A DNA stretch of 64,000 nucleotides from Rathayibacter sp. SD072 (GCF_017355185.1 NZ_JADILJ010000002.1:62001-126000), one strand, 5' to 3'; counted from the stretch's first letter, positions 42,731-52,200 are shown. Notes: generated by a model not told the origin, from the sequence alone. Numbers and translations are program-made.

Positions 42731-44437
42731 ATGGCAGGCGCACGCGGGATCACCGTCCCCACTCTCGGGCTGGCCTCGGAGCGGGGCAGAGAGCCCGGGA
42801 GACCGGCCGTCGGTCGAGGCCGGCGCTTCGTCGACCTGGTGCGGCTCGCGCGGCGCAACGGCCTGCTCCCCTGGACGGATCTGGACTTCGGCACCGAGCC
42901 GTCCCGCTCGGCGCTGCGCCGCGAGCAGGCGGAGGGTCTCCGCAGTGCTCTCGAGGAGGCGGGCGGTGCCTTCGTCAAGCTCGGCCAGCTGCTCTCCACC
43001 CGATCGGATCTGCTGCCCGAGGAGTGGGTGAGCGCCCTCTCCGCTCTGCAGCGCGATGTGGAGCCGGCCCCGTGGCCCGCGGTGCGGGCGGAGCTCGAGG
43101 CGGCGTTCTCCGGTCCGCTCGAGCGCGTCTTCTCCTCGTTCGAGGAGGTGCCGGTGGCGGCGGCCTCGATCGGCCAGGTCCATCGCGCCCGCCTGCACGG
43201 CGGACGGCTCGTCGCGGTGAAGGTGCTCCGCCCCGGGATCGCCCCGGAGGTGCGCCGCGACGTCGACGTCGCGCTGCGCGCCGTGCGGGTGATCGAGCGC
43301 GCGTCACCGCAGGCTCGGCAGCTCGGGATGCGCGCGATCGCCGAGCAGTACGGCGCCGACCTGATCCGCCAGCTCGACTTCCGCCTGGAGGCGCTGAACC
43401 TGCAGGCCCTGCGCGCGGTGCAGGCGCGGTCGCCGCGCTCCGACGAGCTGGTCCTGCCCGAGCTCGTCGAGGAGCTCTCCGACCACCGCGTGCTGGTGAT
43501 GGACTTCATCGAGGGCGAGACGCTCACGTCGGTGACCGCCAGGGGCGGGGAGTCGCCCCTGGTCCTCGAACCCGCCCTGCGGTCGGTCCTTCGCGCCTTC
43601 GTGCGGCAGGTCGTGCTCGACGGCGTCTACCACTCCGATCTGCACCCCGGGAACATCCTGCTGCTGCCGGACGGCCGCGCCGCCCTCGTCGACTTCGGAT
43701 CCGTCGGGCGGCTGGACCGCGAGCTGCGCGAGCGCGCCCAGGATCTGCTGATCGCCTACCTGCAGTCCGACAACCGCGCGTTCGCGGATGCGCTGCTCGG
43801 TGTGGCCTCGCTCGAGGAGGGCGCGGACGAGGACGCGTTCCGGCGGGAGCTGAGCGCCTTCCTGACCCTCGAGCTCGGGCCAGGAGCGCGCATCGACGTC
43901 GCGACCGTGGACGCCCTCGTGAAGGTCGTCACCGCGTACGGGCTGGCGGTTCCCGCGGAGGTCGTCGCTGCGGGACGCGGAGCAGCGGTCCTCGAGGGCA
44001 CCCTCCGATCGACCGTCCCGCAGATCGACCTGCTCGACGAGGCGAAGGCGCTCGCCGCCGAGCAGATCCGCGACCGCCTGGCTCCGACCGCCCTGCGCGA
44101 CACGCTCGCGAGCGAGGCGCTGGGGCTGCTGCCGGGCCTGCGGCGCCTCCCGCGCCGACTCGAGCGGATCGGCGCCGCCGTCGAGGACGGGGAGCTCACG
44201 GTCAACATCCGCGTCCTCGCCGATGACAGGACGCGACGCCTGGTGGCGGCGGCGGTCCGCCAGACGCTGCTCGTCGCGGTCGGCGCCGTCGGCGGAGTCA
44301 CCGCACTGGGCTACCTGACGTCCCCCGGTGCGGGCGGCGGAGTGCTCGACGCCGCGACCGTCGGCACCTGGCTCGGCGCGGGCTCGCTGGTCGCGCTCGC
44401 CGCGGCGGCGGTGGACGTGGTGCGCAGCCGCCGCTGA
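42731..44437 (+). CDS. ABC1/UbiB-family atypical kinase
   Basis: The 568-residue protein belongs to the AarF/UbiB/ABC1 family of atypical protein-kinase-like ATPases, tied in other organisms to quinone or lipid metabolism. It has the KxGQ motif (KLGQ, 83-86), the alanine-rich nucleotide loop AAASIGQVHRA (143-153), the lysine K164 in VAVKV, the catalytic loop HSDLHPGNILL near 302, DFGSVGR near 320, and two C-terminal membrane helices after residue 510. The ATG has a GGAGGG site; an upstream GTG at 42704 is inside a hairpin. It is divergent from metY. Confidence 0.92.
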   Translation: MAGARGITVPTLGLASERGREPGRPAVGRGRRFVDLVRLARRNGLLPWTDLDFGTEPSRSALRREQAEGLRSALEEAGGAFVKLGQLLSTRSDLLPEEWVSALSALQRDVEPAPWPAVRAELEAAFSGPLERVFSSFEEVPVAAASIGQVHRARLHGGRLVAVKVLRPGIAPEVRRDVDVALRAVRVIERASPQARQLGMRAIAEQYGADLIRQLDFRLEALNLQALRAVQARSPRSDELVLPELVEELSDHRVLVMDFIEGETLTSVTARGGESPLVLEPALRSVLRAFVRQVVLDGVYHSDLHPGNILLLPDGRAALVDFGSVGRLDRELRERAQDLLIAYLQSDNRAFADALLGVASLEEGADEDAFRRELSAFLTLELGPGARIDVATVDALVKVVTAYGLAVPAEVVAAGRGAAVLEGTLRSTVPQIDLLDEAKALAAEQIRDRLAPTALRDTLASEALGLLPGLRRLPRRLERIGAAVEDGELTVNIRVLADDRTRRLVAAAVRQTLLVAVGAVGGVTALGYLTSPGAGGGVLDAATVGTWLGAGSLVALAAAAVDVVRSRR

Positions 44438-44453
44438 CGACGCACGGGGCGGA

Positions 44454-44942
44454 TCACCAGAACATCGTGCCCGGGGCCCCCTTGAAGGGACCGACGACGC
44501 GGGAGGTGATCCAGCCGCCGTAGAAGTCGCCCGGCTGCGGCTGGACGGTCTCGCCGTCGACCGTGCAGGAGTCCATCCGACCCGGGTAGAGCGCGACCGT
44601 GCCGCGCAGCTCCTCGAAGCCCGCCCTCGGCTCCGGGTAGGTCCAGCCGGCGCTCTCGGCCACCGCCGAGCCCCCTCGCACGCTCAAGTAGGACGCAGCG
44701 CCCTTGAACTCGCAGACGCTGCGGCCCGGCGCGGGCTCGAGCGCCCCGTCGACGAACGCCTCTCGCGGGAGGTAGTAGACGGGCGGATGGCTGGTCTCGA
44801 GGACGCGGAGCGCCTCGCGGCTCTCGGCGACGACCACGCCGCCGAGGCGGACGATCACGTGCTCGGAGGTGGGCTCGACCCGCGGGGGCCTCGGGTAGTC
44901 CCAGACGGATTCCTGGCCCTCAGCGGGCGGTACGCGCTTCAT
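44454..44942 (-). CDS. DUF427 domain-containing protein
   Basis: The 162-residue protein matches the DUF427 family: VVVAESREALRVLETSHPPVYYLPREA, then CEFKGAASYL, and a C-terminal GGWITSRVVGPFKG that is well conserved. Its biochemical role is unknown to me; the fold is a small beta barrel in the one case I recall. It is convergent with the ABC1 kinase gene (17 bases apart) and divergent from the DarT-like gene, with 169 bases between them. Confidence 0.85.
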   Translation of the reverse strand: MKRVPPAEGQESVWDYPRPPRVEPTSEHVIVRLGGVVVAESREALRVLETSHPPVYYLPREAFVDGALEPAPGRSVCEFKGAASYLSVRGGSAVAESAGWTYPEPRAGFEELRGTVALYPGRMDSCTVDGETVQPQPGDFYGGWITSRVVGPFKGAPGTMFW

Positions 44943-45111
44943 CCCTCCACGCTACGCGCCGTCCGCCCGAGGTCGCCGAGTACCCGGCGAACGCCCGGCG
45001 GGTCCGCGTCCGGCGACCGCGGATCACCGCCGGGGCGGCACGCGGGGCCCTCGGTCGCGTAACGTCGTCCTTGCGCCGGACCCCCCGAGACCGTGCGCAG
45101 AAGGATCCAGC

Positions 45112-45897
45112 GTGCCCACCGAATGCATCCACGGCCTCGACATCGCGCTCTGCGACGTCTGCTCCCCCGCCAAGGCCCCCGACCCCGCGGCCGGGCGCAC
45201 GCGCACCCCTGCGCGCGTTCCCGGGACCTCCCGCGCGGCCACCGCGCGAGCGGCGGCACGGGGCACGGCCCGCGAGAAGCCGCTGCCCAAGGTCGACATC
45301 GCCGCGCAGCGCATCTACCACGTCACGCACATCGACAACCTGGCCGCGATCGTGGCCGCGGGCGCCATCATCGCCGACGAGCAGCTGCCCGAGCGCCCCG
45401 CGATGGACGTCAGCGCCGAGACCACGCGCGAGCACCGCCGCGCCGTGCAGGTGCGCGACGGAGCGAGCGTCGCCGGGTTCGTCCCCTTCTTCCTCTCCCC
45501 CGACGCCGCGCTCTGGGCCGATCTGCGCGGGGAGCGCGTCGCTCCGCACTGGTCGCCCCGCGCGCACGACACGACCGCGTCGCAGTACGTCGTCCTCGTC
45601 GGGTCGCTGGCCTCGGCTCCGGTGCTCAGCGACGGCGATGCCTCGCACGTCCTCACCCGCTTCACCGAGGGCGACGCCCTGGTGCGCACCTTCGCGCGCC
45701 TGCTCGTCGACGAGCCCGCTCTCCGCAGCGCCGAGGCGCTCGTGCCCGAGCGGTTCCCGCTCGAGGAGATCGCGGTCGTCGGAGTCCCGTCGGTGACGAC
45801 GCGCAACAAGGTCAAGGCGCTCTTCGAGGGCAGCTCCGCCTCGCCCCGGGTCGCGGTCTACCCGCCGTGGTTCCACCCGGTGGCCGAGGAGGAGTGA
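45112..45897 (+). CDS. DarT-like ssDNA ADP-ribosyltransferase domain protein
   Basis: The 261-residue protein has a DUF4433/DarT domain from about residue 64: RIYHVTHIDNLAAIVAAG (67-84), PFFLSPDAALW (125-135), and a C-terminal AEALVP-x3-PLEEI (207-220), where E208 lines up by eye with the catalytic Glu of DarT. DarT attaches ADP-ribose to thymidine in single-stranded DNA and is toxic unless DarG (macrodomain) removes it. The N terminus has a Cys/His cluster, C5-x-H7 and C14-x2-C17, then a 40-residue Ala/Arg/Pro-rich linker. No DarG lies beside it. It starts at GTG 45112 with an AAGGA site. Biochemical activity is inferred only. Confidence 0.75.
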   Translation: MPTECIHGLDIALCDVCSPAKAPDPAAGRTRTPARVPGTSRAATARAAARGTAREKPLPKVDIAAQRIYHVTHIDNLAAIVAAGAIIADEQLPERPAMDVSAETTREHRRAVQVRDGASVAGFVPFFLSPDAALWADLRGERVAPHWSPRAHDTTASQYVVLVGSLASAPVLSDGDASHVLTRFTEGDALVRTFARLLVDEPALRSAEALVPERFPLEEIAVVGVPSVTTRNKVKALFEGSSASPRVAVYPPWFHPVAEEE

Positions 45898-45901
45898 CCC
45901 C

Positions 45902-46426
45902 TCAGGCGCCGGACTGCAGGTCGATGCGCTCCGAGAGGTAGCGCTCGATCGGCATCAGCCCCTGCTCGCCGAGTCCCGGTGCCCAGCGCACCATGACCTC
46001 GTCACCGCGCACCGCCAGCGGCTCCGGGTCCGCGAGCAGCCCGTCCGCGTCCAGCGCCAGCCTCCGCCAGCCGTAGTTGACGATCTCCCCCTCGCGGAAC
46101 GGGCCGTCGAAGGCGGCGCGACGGATCTCGCGGCGCGCCTCCTGCGACTCCGACTGGTTGTTGGCGTGCAGCGGTGCGACCGCACGCGTCACCGAGCCGG
46201 TGGCGAAGAGTGCGCCGGAGCGAGCGAGCAGCAGGACGCCGACCCGCCAGGCGCGCGTCACCGGGGCCATCACCGGTGCGCGGCGGAAGCCGAGGATCGC
46301 CCTCGGGCGCCGCAGCTCGGCCAGAGCCTGGTCCTCGGCTCCGCGAGCCTCGAGCTCGGCGACCGCCGAGACCAGCACCTCGGCGAGCCGGGCGGCGGCC
46401 CTGATCGCCTGCGTCGCGTCCGTCAT
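45902..46426 (-). CDS. Conserved hypothetical protein
   Basis: The 174-residue protein is not recognised. It begins with a long Ala-rich helix (residues 5-37), a basic segment FRRAPVMAPVTRAWRVGVLLLARSG, and a mixed C-terminal half with REGEIVNYGWRRLALDADGLLADPEPLAVRGDEVMVRWAPG. The codon pattern is that of a genuine gene. The ATG is at 46426. It is convergent with the DarT-like gene, stops only four bases away, and is divergent from adk. I see no macrodomain features, so it is not an obvious DarG antitoxin, though its position makes it the only nearby candidate partner. Confidence 0.7.
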   Translation of the reverse strand: MTDATQAIRAAARLAEVLVSAVAELEARGAEDQALAELRRPRAILGFRRAPVMAPVTRAWRVGVLLLARSGALFATGSVTRAVAPLHANNQSESQEARREIRRAAFDGPFREGEIVNYGWRRLALDADGLLADPEPLAVRGDEVMVRWAPGLGEQGLMPIERYLSERIDLQSGA

Positions 46427-46543
46427 GCGCCTCCTCCGTGCGTCGTCACCAGCCTAGAACGGGTGGCACGCGCGCTCCGAATCGCACAGCCCGGTCCGCG
46501 CGCCCGGCTACGATCGCCTGACGACAGCGAGGGAGGACGAGCG

Positions 46544-47110
46544 ATGCGCGTCATCATGATGGGGCCGCCCGGCGTGGGCAAGGGCACTCAGGCGGCGATC
46601 CTGGCCGGCTCGCTCGGCGTGCCGGCGATCTCGACAGGAGAGCTGTTCCGCGCGCACGTCGCCGATGGGACCGACCTCGGCAGGCGTCTGCGGACGATCG
46701 TCGAAGCCGGGCAGTACGTGCCGGACGAGATCACGAACGCTCTGGTCGCCGAACGGCTGGACGAGGCCGACGCGCACGACGGCTTCATCCTCGACGGCTA
46801 TCCCCGCACCCTCGCCCAGGTCGGCGAGCTGGACCGGATGCTCGAAGAGCGCGGTGCGGAACTGGCGCGGGTGGTGCTGCTGACCGCCGCCACCGACACG
46901 GTGGTGGGCCGGCTGCTCTCGCGCGCCGCCCAGCAGAAGAGGGCCGACGACGACGCCGAGGTGATCCGTCACCGGATCTCGGTCTACGAGCAGGAGACGG
47001 CACCGCTCGAAGAGGTCTACGCCGACGCGGGACTGCTCGTGCGGGTCGACGGGAGCGCTGACCAGGACGAGGTCGCCCGGCGGGTGGCCGCGGCGTGCCG
47101 GACGGAATGA
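46544..47110 (+). CDS. adk: Adenylate kinase
   Basis: Adenylate kinase balances ATP, ADP and AMP. The 188-residue protein is the short form, with no zinc-binding lid: P-loop GPPGVGKGTQ at 7-16, AMP-binding STGELFR (30-36), and DGYPRT at 84-89. The ATG has a strong GGGAGG site seven bases upstream. In actinobacteria adk normally lies in the ribosomal-protein cluster next to secY. Here it stands alone, so it may be a second copy. It converges on carD, 22 bases away. Confidence 0.92.
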   Translation: MRVIMMGPPGVGKGTQAAILAGSLGVPAISTGELFRAHVADGTDLGRRLRTIVEAGQYVPDEITNALVAERLDEADAHDGFILDGYPRTLAQVGELDRMLEERGAELARVVLLTAATDTVVGRLLSRAAQQKRADDDAEVIRHRISVYEQETAPLEEVYADAGLLVRVDGSADQDEVARRVAAACRTE

Positions 47111-47132
47111 CCGGTCACGCCGCGGCGACGGC

Positions 47133-47624
47133 TCAGATCGCCGAGGCGAGGACCTCGTCGAGCTTGGCCGAGGCCTCCTCGTCGGTGCCCTTGAGCGCGA
47201 GCGACAGCTCGGACACCAGGATCTGACGGGCCTTCAGCAGCATGCGCTTCTCGCCGGCCGAGACTCCGCCGGCCTGCTCGCGGCGCCACAGGTCGCGGAC
47301 GACCTCGCTGACGCGGTAGACGCTCCCGCTGGCCATCTTCTCCTGGTTGGCCTTGAAGCGGCGGGACCAGTTGCTGGCCTCCTCCGCGACGTCGCTGCGC
47401 AGGACGTCGTAGACGGCCTGGACACCGGCGTCGTCGATGATCTCGCGGACGCCGACGAGCTCGGCGTTCTCGACGGGCAAGGTGATCGTGAGCTCGCTGG
47501 TGTGCACGTTCATCGTCATGAACGTCTTCTCGACGCCCTTGACCGAGCGCTTCTCGAGCCCGGTGATCGTCACCGCTCCGTGGTGCGGGTAGACCAGGGT
47601 CTCGCCGACCTCGAATGTCATCAT
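47133..47624 (-). CDS. carD: CarD-family transcriptional regulator
   Basis: CarD binds the beta subunit of RNA polymerase and stabilises open complexes at promoters. The 163-residue protein has the N-terminal RNA-polymerase-interacting Tudor-like domain (FEVGETLVYPHHGAVTITGLEKR, 4-26) and a C-terminal helical DNA-binding domain (residues 70-160) with NWSRRFKANQEKM. The start ATG at 47624 overlaps the stop of the upstream TetR gene (ATGA); a second ATG follows at once. carD is usually followed by ispD/ispF; here it converges on adk, so this may be a paralogue or a rearranged copy. Confidence 0.92.
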   Translation of the reverse strand: MMTFEVGETLVYPHHGAVTITGLEKRSVKGVEKTFMTMNVHTSELTITLPVENAELVGVREIIDDAGVQAVYDVLRSDVAEEASNWSRRFKANQEKMASGSVYRVSEVVRDLWRREQAGGVSAGEKRMLLKARQILVSELSLALKGTDEEASAKLDEVLASAI

Positions 47625-48307
47625 GTCGTGCCTTTCATCGTGGGGCCTTCAGTGGGAGGAACAGGGGATCCGAGCGGCGCATCGGCCAGCCACGGGGGAA
47701 GGAGGGCGACGAGCTGCTCGACGAGCTCCTCGTCGGTGCCGTCGAGGGAGCCGGCGAGCCACGCTCCGACGACGGCGAGCACGCCGCCGGCCGCGAAGGT
47801 CGCGGTGAGCTCCGGGTCGACGCTCGCGGGGACGTCCACGCGGCCGAGCACCTCGCGGTGCAGGGCCAGGACGGTGTCGAGCACGGCGTCGTCGGAGGCG
47901 ACGCGTGCCGAGGCGCGGGCGCGCAGCCGTGCGTGGAAGGCGTGGCGGTCGACGAGCCGCTCGACGAGGCGCGCGTAGCCGCGGCGCAGAGCCGTCGCTC
48001 CGGTGCGGTCCTCGGCGTCGCCCTCGGCGACCTCGGCGACGACGAGGTCCTCGCGCAGCAGTGCGGAGGCGACGGCGGCCGCGTCCTCGAAGTGCGCGTA
48101 GAAAGAGCTGCGGCTGATCCCGGCCTCGCGGACGATGTCGCTGACGGCGATGCCCTCGGTGCGCTCCTCTGCGTCGTGCATCACGAGGCGCTCGACGGCG
48201 TCGAAGACGCGGCGGCGGGTGCGTCGCGCCCGAGGATCGGCCGAGGTGGGCATCGAGGAGGGACCCGCTCCGTGCAGGGAGGCGACGCGAGCGGAAGTCA
48301 TCGACAT
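47621..48307 (-). CDS. TetR/AcrR family regulator
   Basis: The protein has up to 228 residues. After a 20-residue variable lead comes the TetR DNA-binding domain: ARRTRRRVFDAVERLV, then GIAVSDIVREAGISRSSFYAHFED, the usual helix-turn-helix. The C-terminal ligand domain is not assignable. Start is uncertain: ATG 48307, ATG 48301, or a Met just before PTSADPRAR. A TAGACT -10 ends only two bases before 48307, so a leaderless message from 48301 is likely. Its stop overlaps the carD start, so carD translation is probably tied to it. An MpaB-like oxygenase gene lies just upstream on the same strand. Confidence 0.88.
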   Translation of the reverse strand: MSMTSARVASLHGAGPSSMPTSADPRARRTRRRVFDAVERLVMHDAEERTEGIAVSDIVREAGISRSSFYAHFEDAAAVASALLREDLVVAEVAEGDAEDRTGATALRRGYARLVERLVDRHAFHARLRARASARVASDDAVLDTVLALHREVLGRVDVPASVDPELTATFAAGGVLAVVGAWLAGSLDGTDEELVEQLVALLPPWLADAPLGSPVPPTEGPTMKGTT

Positions 48308-48308
48308 C

Positions 48309-48314
48309 AGTCTA
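48309..48314 (-). promoter_or_regulatory. -10 of the TetR-carD unit
   Basis: TAGACT on the minus strand. A start site six to seven bases downstream would fall at about 48302, at or next to the second ATG (48301). A dyad, CCCGGACAGGTGTTCGGG (48321-48338), lies directly upstream, a plausible site for autoregulation by the TetR protein. Confidence 0.45.
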
Positions 48315-48362
48315 CCACTTCCCGGACAGGTGTTCGGGAGTCGGGAGCAGAGGGTCCTGCCG

Positions 48363-49217
48363 TCAGCCGCGGTGCGCCTCCTCGAGTCGACCGAGGCGCG
48401 TCCTCGCCGCGCGCTCACTGGGCGAGAGGCGACCGAGGTGGAGCTCCAGTCCCCGCATCAGGAGCCGGTTGGCCGTGATCGCCGGCCACCAGGGGCGGCG
48501 GAGCCCGAGCAGCCGACGGACCTCCGGGCGGAGGGAGGCGACGGCACCGGCGAAGAGCAGCGGGTAGACGACGCCGGCCTCGCCCGGGAGGCGGATGTCC
48601 CGGAGGAACCCGACGGCCTCGCGGACCCGCTCGTCCGGCTTCAGCTCGGCCGCGAAGCCCGTGAGCTGCTGCCGGAGCTCGGCGACGCTCTCGGGCGGGT
48701 TCGGCACGCCGAGCAGACGGCCGGACTCGGCCCACTCGCGCACGTAGGCGTCGGGGCCGCCGGGGATCGGACGTCCCCAGATCTCGTGGGTGCTGAGGAA
48801 GGCGTCGGTGAAGGCGTCGTGCACCCAGAGCAGCAGGCGCGGGTCCTGAGCCGAGTAGGGGCGCTCCGCGCCGGCCGCGTCCTCGTAGGTGCCCGTGATC
48901 CGCTCGTGCACGCCGGTCACCCAGCGAGCGGCCCCGGTGGCGGCGGCGCGGTCACCGAAACTCGTCGTCAGCACCCAGCGGACGGTGTTGTCCAGCCGCC
49001 CCATCGGGTCCTCGCGGTACGTCGAGTGGTCGTGAACCCCCGCCATGGCGCCCGCGTGCAGCGTCTGCATCAGCAGCGCCCTGACGCCGGCGATCATCGT
49101 CGGCATCGCGCCGTTGACCGCCCACACCGCGCTCCCGGGACCGAAGAGCCCGGGACCTTCGCCCTGCTCAAGTGCGACGACCCAGTCGGGGCGGGGACGG
49201 GGTCGGCGGGAGCTCAT
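48363..49217 (-). CDS. MpaB/DUF2236 family oxygenase-like protein
   Basis: The 284-residue protein fits the DUF2236 (oxygenase MpaB) family, related to the latex-clearing Lcp haem proteins. Features are an N-terminal GPGSAVWAVNGAMPTMIAGVRALLMQTLHAGAMAGVHDHS region, RTVRW-like TVRWVLTTSFGD, a central VHDAFTDAFL helix with histidine, and a late YPLLFAGAVASL helix. A bound haem is possible (His residues in these helices) but not shown. The substrate is unknown. It lies 55 bases before the TetR gene on the same strand and may be a target of that regulator. Confidence 0.83.
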   Translation of the reverse strand: MSSRRPRPRPDWVVALEQGEGPGLFGPGSAVWAVNGAMPTMIAGVRALLMQTLHAGAMAGVHDHSTYREDPMGRLDNTVRWVLTTSFGDRAAATGAARWVTGVHERITGTYEDAAGAERPYSAQDPRLLLWVHDAFTDAFLSTHEIWGRPIPGGPDAYVREWAESGRLLGVPNPPESVAELRQQLTGFAAELKPDERVREAVGFLRDIRLPGEAGVVYPLLFAGAVASLRPEVRRLLGLRRPWWPAITANRLLMRGLELHLGRLSPSERAARTRLGRLEEAHRG

Positions 49218-49283
49218 CCGGCCAGTGTGCGCTCGCCCCCTGTGCCGCGGCTGTCTGTCACCCTTCCGGCCGAACGCGCCTCG

Positions 49284-52200
49284 CTACTCGGCCAGCAGCT
49301 CGCGCAGATCCTCGGCCGTCAGCGCCTGCGCGAACAGCTCGCCGTCGTCCAGGACGGCCGCGCCGAGACGGGCCTTGCGCTCCTTCAGCCGCACGATCTT
49401 CTCCTCGATCGTGTCGAGGGCGACCAGCCGGTAGACGTTGACCCGGCGCTGCTGCCCGATGCGGTGCGCCCGATCGACGGCCTGGGCCTCGGCCGCCGGG
49501 TTCCACCAGGGGTCCAGGATGAAGACGTGGTCCGCCTCCGTGAGGGTGAGGCCGGTGCCTCCCGCCTTGAGACTGATGAGGAACACCGGCGCGTCGCCCG
49601 AGCGGAACGACTCGACGACTCCCGCCCGGTCGCGCGTCGACCCGTCGAGCTGCACGAACGGCACCCCGCGCGCCCGCAGCCGCTCCGCCGCCCGCTCGAG
49701 GTACGACGTGAAGGTGCTGAACACGAGCGCGCGCCGACCCTCGGCCAGCACGTCGTCGAGCTGCTCCAGCAGAGCGTCGAGCTTGGCCGAGGGGACGTGC
49801 CGGTAGGAGGAGTCGACCAGGGAGGCGTCCAGCGCCAGCATCCGCAGCAGGGTGAGCGAGCGGAAGACGGTGAACCGCTGCCGGTCGAGGTCCTCGACCA
49901 GGCCCAGCAGCTTGCGCCGCTCGCGCTGGAGGTAGCCGTCGTACAGCACGCGGTGGGCCGGCGCGAGGGTCACCTCGATCGTCTGCTCCTGCTTCTCGGG
50001 CAGCTCGGGTGCGACCGCCTCCTTCGTCCGGCGCAGGAGGAACGGGCGCACGCGTCGGCGCAGGCGCTCGAGCCGGCGGCGAGCCCCCTCCTCCTGCGAG
50101 ACGGTCCTGCCCTCGGACAGGTCGGGCGACGCGATGCCGAGAGGCGCGTCCGCGTGCTGGATCGGCCGGGTGTACTCCTCCTGGAACCGGCGCAGCGGGG
50201 GCAGGAGGCCTGGCGCTGTCAGAGCGAGGATCGCCCAGAGCTCGTCGAGCGAGTTCTCGAGCGGAGTGCCGGTCAGCGCGAGGACGGTGGGCGCGCCGAG
50301 CGAGCGAGCCGCCCGGTGGGTCTGCGACGCGGGGTTCTTGACGAACTGGGCCTCGTCGAGGACCAGGGCGGACCACGTCCGCGCCGCCCACTCCTGAGCT
50401 GCCAGGCGCAGGACGGCGTAGCTGGTCAGCACGAGATCGGCGTCGTCGGGGACGCCCGAGACTCCGGTCCGCGTGCTCGAGACCGTGTGCACGCGCAGCC
50501 CCGGAGCGAAGCGCGCCGCCTCGGAGGCCCAGCCGGGCACTACCGAGGTCGGGGCGACCACCAGGAACGGCGCGCACCGCTCCCCCGCCGAGCGCGCCTG
50601 CTCGCCGGCTTCCAGCATCATCGCGAGGGCCTGCAGCGTCTTGCCGAGGCCCATGTCGTCCGCGAGGATCCCGCCGAGGCCGTGCCGTCGGCGGTGGACG
50701 AGCCACGAGTACCCCTCCTGCTGGTAGGGACGGAGCTCGGCGCGCAGGCTCTCGGGAGCGGCGACGTCTGCCGGCACCCCGGCGGCCAGCGCCTGCTGCA
50801 GGACCCGCCGCCACGCGTCCGAGGCGACGCTCTCGTCGGCGAGCTCCTCCAGCTCCTCCCACAGCGCCGTCTGGTGCCGACCGAGCCGCGGCCCCGTCTC
50901 CCACTCGTCGAGCTGGTCGGCGCGGTTCAGCAGCTCGCGCAGGCGGTCGAGACCCGGATGGGCGAGCGAGAGGTAGGAGTGGTCGACGAGCCGCACGCGG
51001 TCGCCTCCGGCCGAGAGAGCGCGGAACAGCGGGAGGAACGGCACGCTGACGTCGCCGATCCTGACGATGACGGCGAGGTCGAACCAGTCGGCGTCCGCGG
51101 TGTCGACGGCGGTCACCGTGAGGGTGAGGTCGCCGTTCAGGAGCCGGTAGTCGGGCGGGACGCCCTCGCGCTCCACCCGGACCCCGCCGACCTCCTCGAG
51201 ACGCGGGAGGTGCTCGACGACGAACACCGCGGCGTCCGCTCCGCGCAGGAGCACCCCGGCGGCGAGGTCGGGGACGAGCGGGGATCCGGCGTCGGCGAGC
51301 ACGGCGGTGGCGCGCCGAAGGATCGCCGCCTCGAGGAACCCCGTGCCCGCTCCGTCGATCTCGCTCGAGCGATCCGCGCTGCGCCGCCAGCGCCAGCCCA
51401 CCCGCACCGCGCGGCGGGGCTCGAACGACACCGCGCAGACCAGCCTCGGCGGCTCCGGCTCGTCGATCGCGACGCCCGGCCCGCTCGGTCGGACGGCGAC
51501 CCTGCCCCTCAGGGCGGGGAGGTGGTCGCGGAGGAACTCGTCGACGTCCTCTGCTGGCACGCTCGTCGCCTCCGGATGGCGGAGCAGACGCAGCTCCTCG
51601 TCCTCCAGTGCTGCCGCGGCCGGCGCGAGGAGCAGTGCGGACGGATCCCCGCCCTCGACGACGTAGACGCCGTGGCGGGCGAGCGGGCGCGCCTCGTCGA
51701 GCGGCCGGTCCTCCTCGCCGAAGCGGAGGACCGGTCGCAGCTCGAGCGCTCCGGACCGGTCGGTCGCGAGGAGCGCGACGTGCGCCGCGGGGCCGAGGCG
51801 CACGGCTCGGCGATCCGGCGCGAGGAGGGGGATCCCGAGGGAGGGAGCCTGCTCGAGCAGGCGCCAGAGCAGCGGGCTCTCGTAGTCGTCGAGGTGGATC
51901 CAGTCGGGGTCCTGCCCGAGGTGCACGGTCCGCGTCGCACGGTGCAGAGCGGCGAACTCCGCGAACCAGCGCTGGTGGGCCGGATCGAGCGAGAGGCGGT
52001 GCGTCTGGAAGTTCAGCGACTTCCAGGTGAGCGTCGAGCGGTTCCAGGCTCCGCCGCGCCCCGGGACGACGGGACGCGTGGCGAGCCGGTGGTCGTCGCG
52101 GGCGGCGGTGTCGTAGTCCTTCGGTCCGACCCGCTCGCTCGTCGGCGCGCGCCACGGATCGTCGGCGCGACGCACGAGACGACGCAGCTCGAACTGCAGC

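Noticed and set aside
45112-46426. A complete DarTG toxin-antitoxin system
   Set aside because: The adjacent gene is convergent rather than cotranscribed and has no macrodomain-like sequence. Only the DarT-like part is supported.
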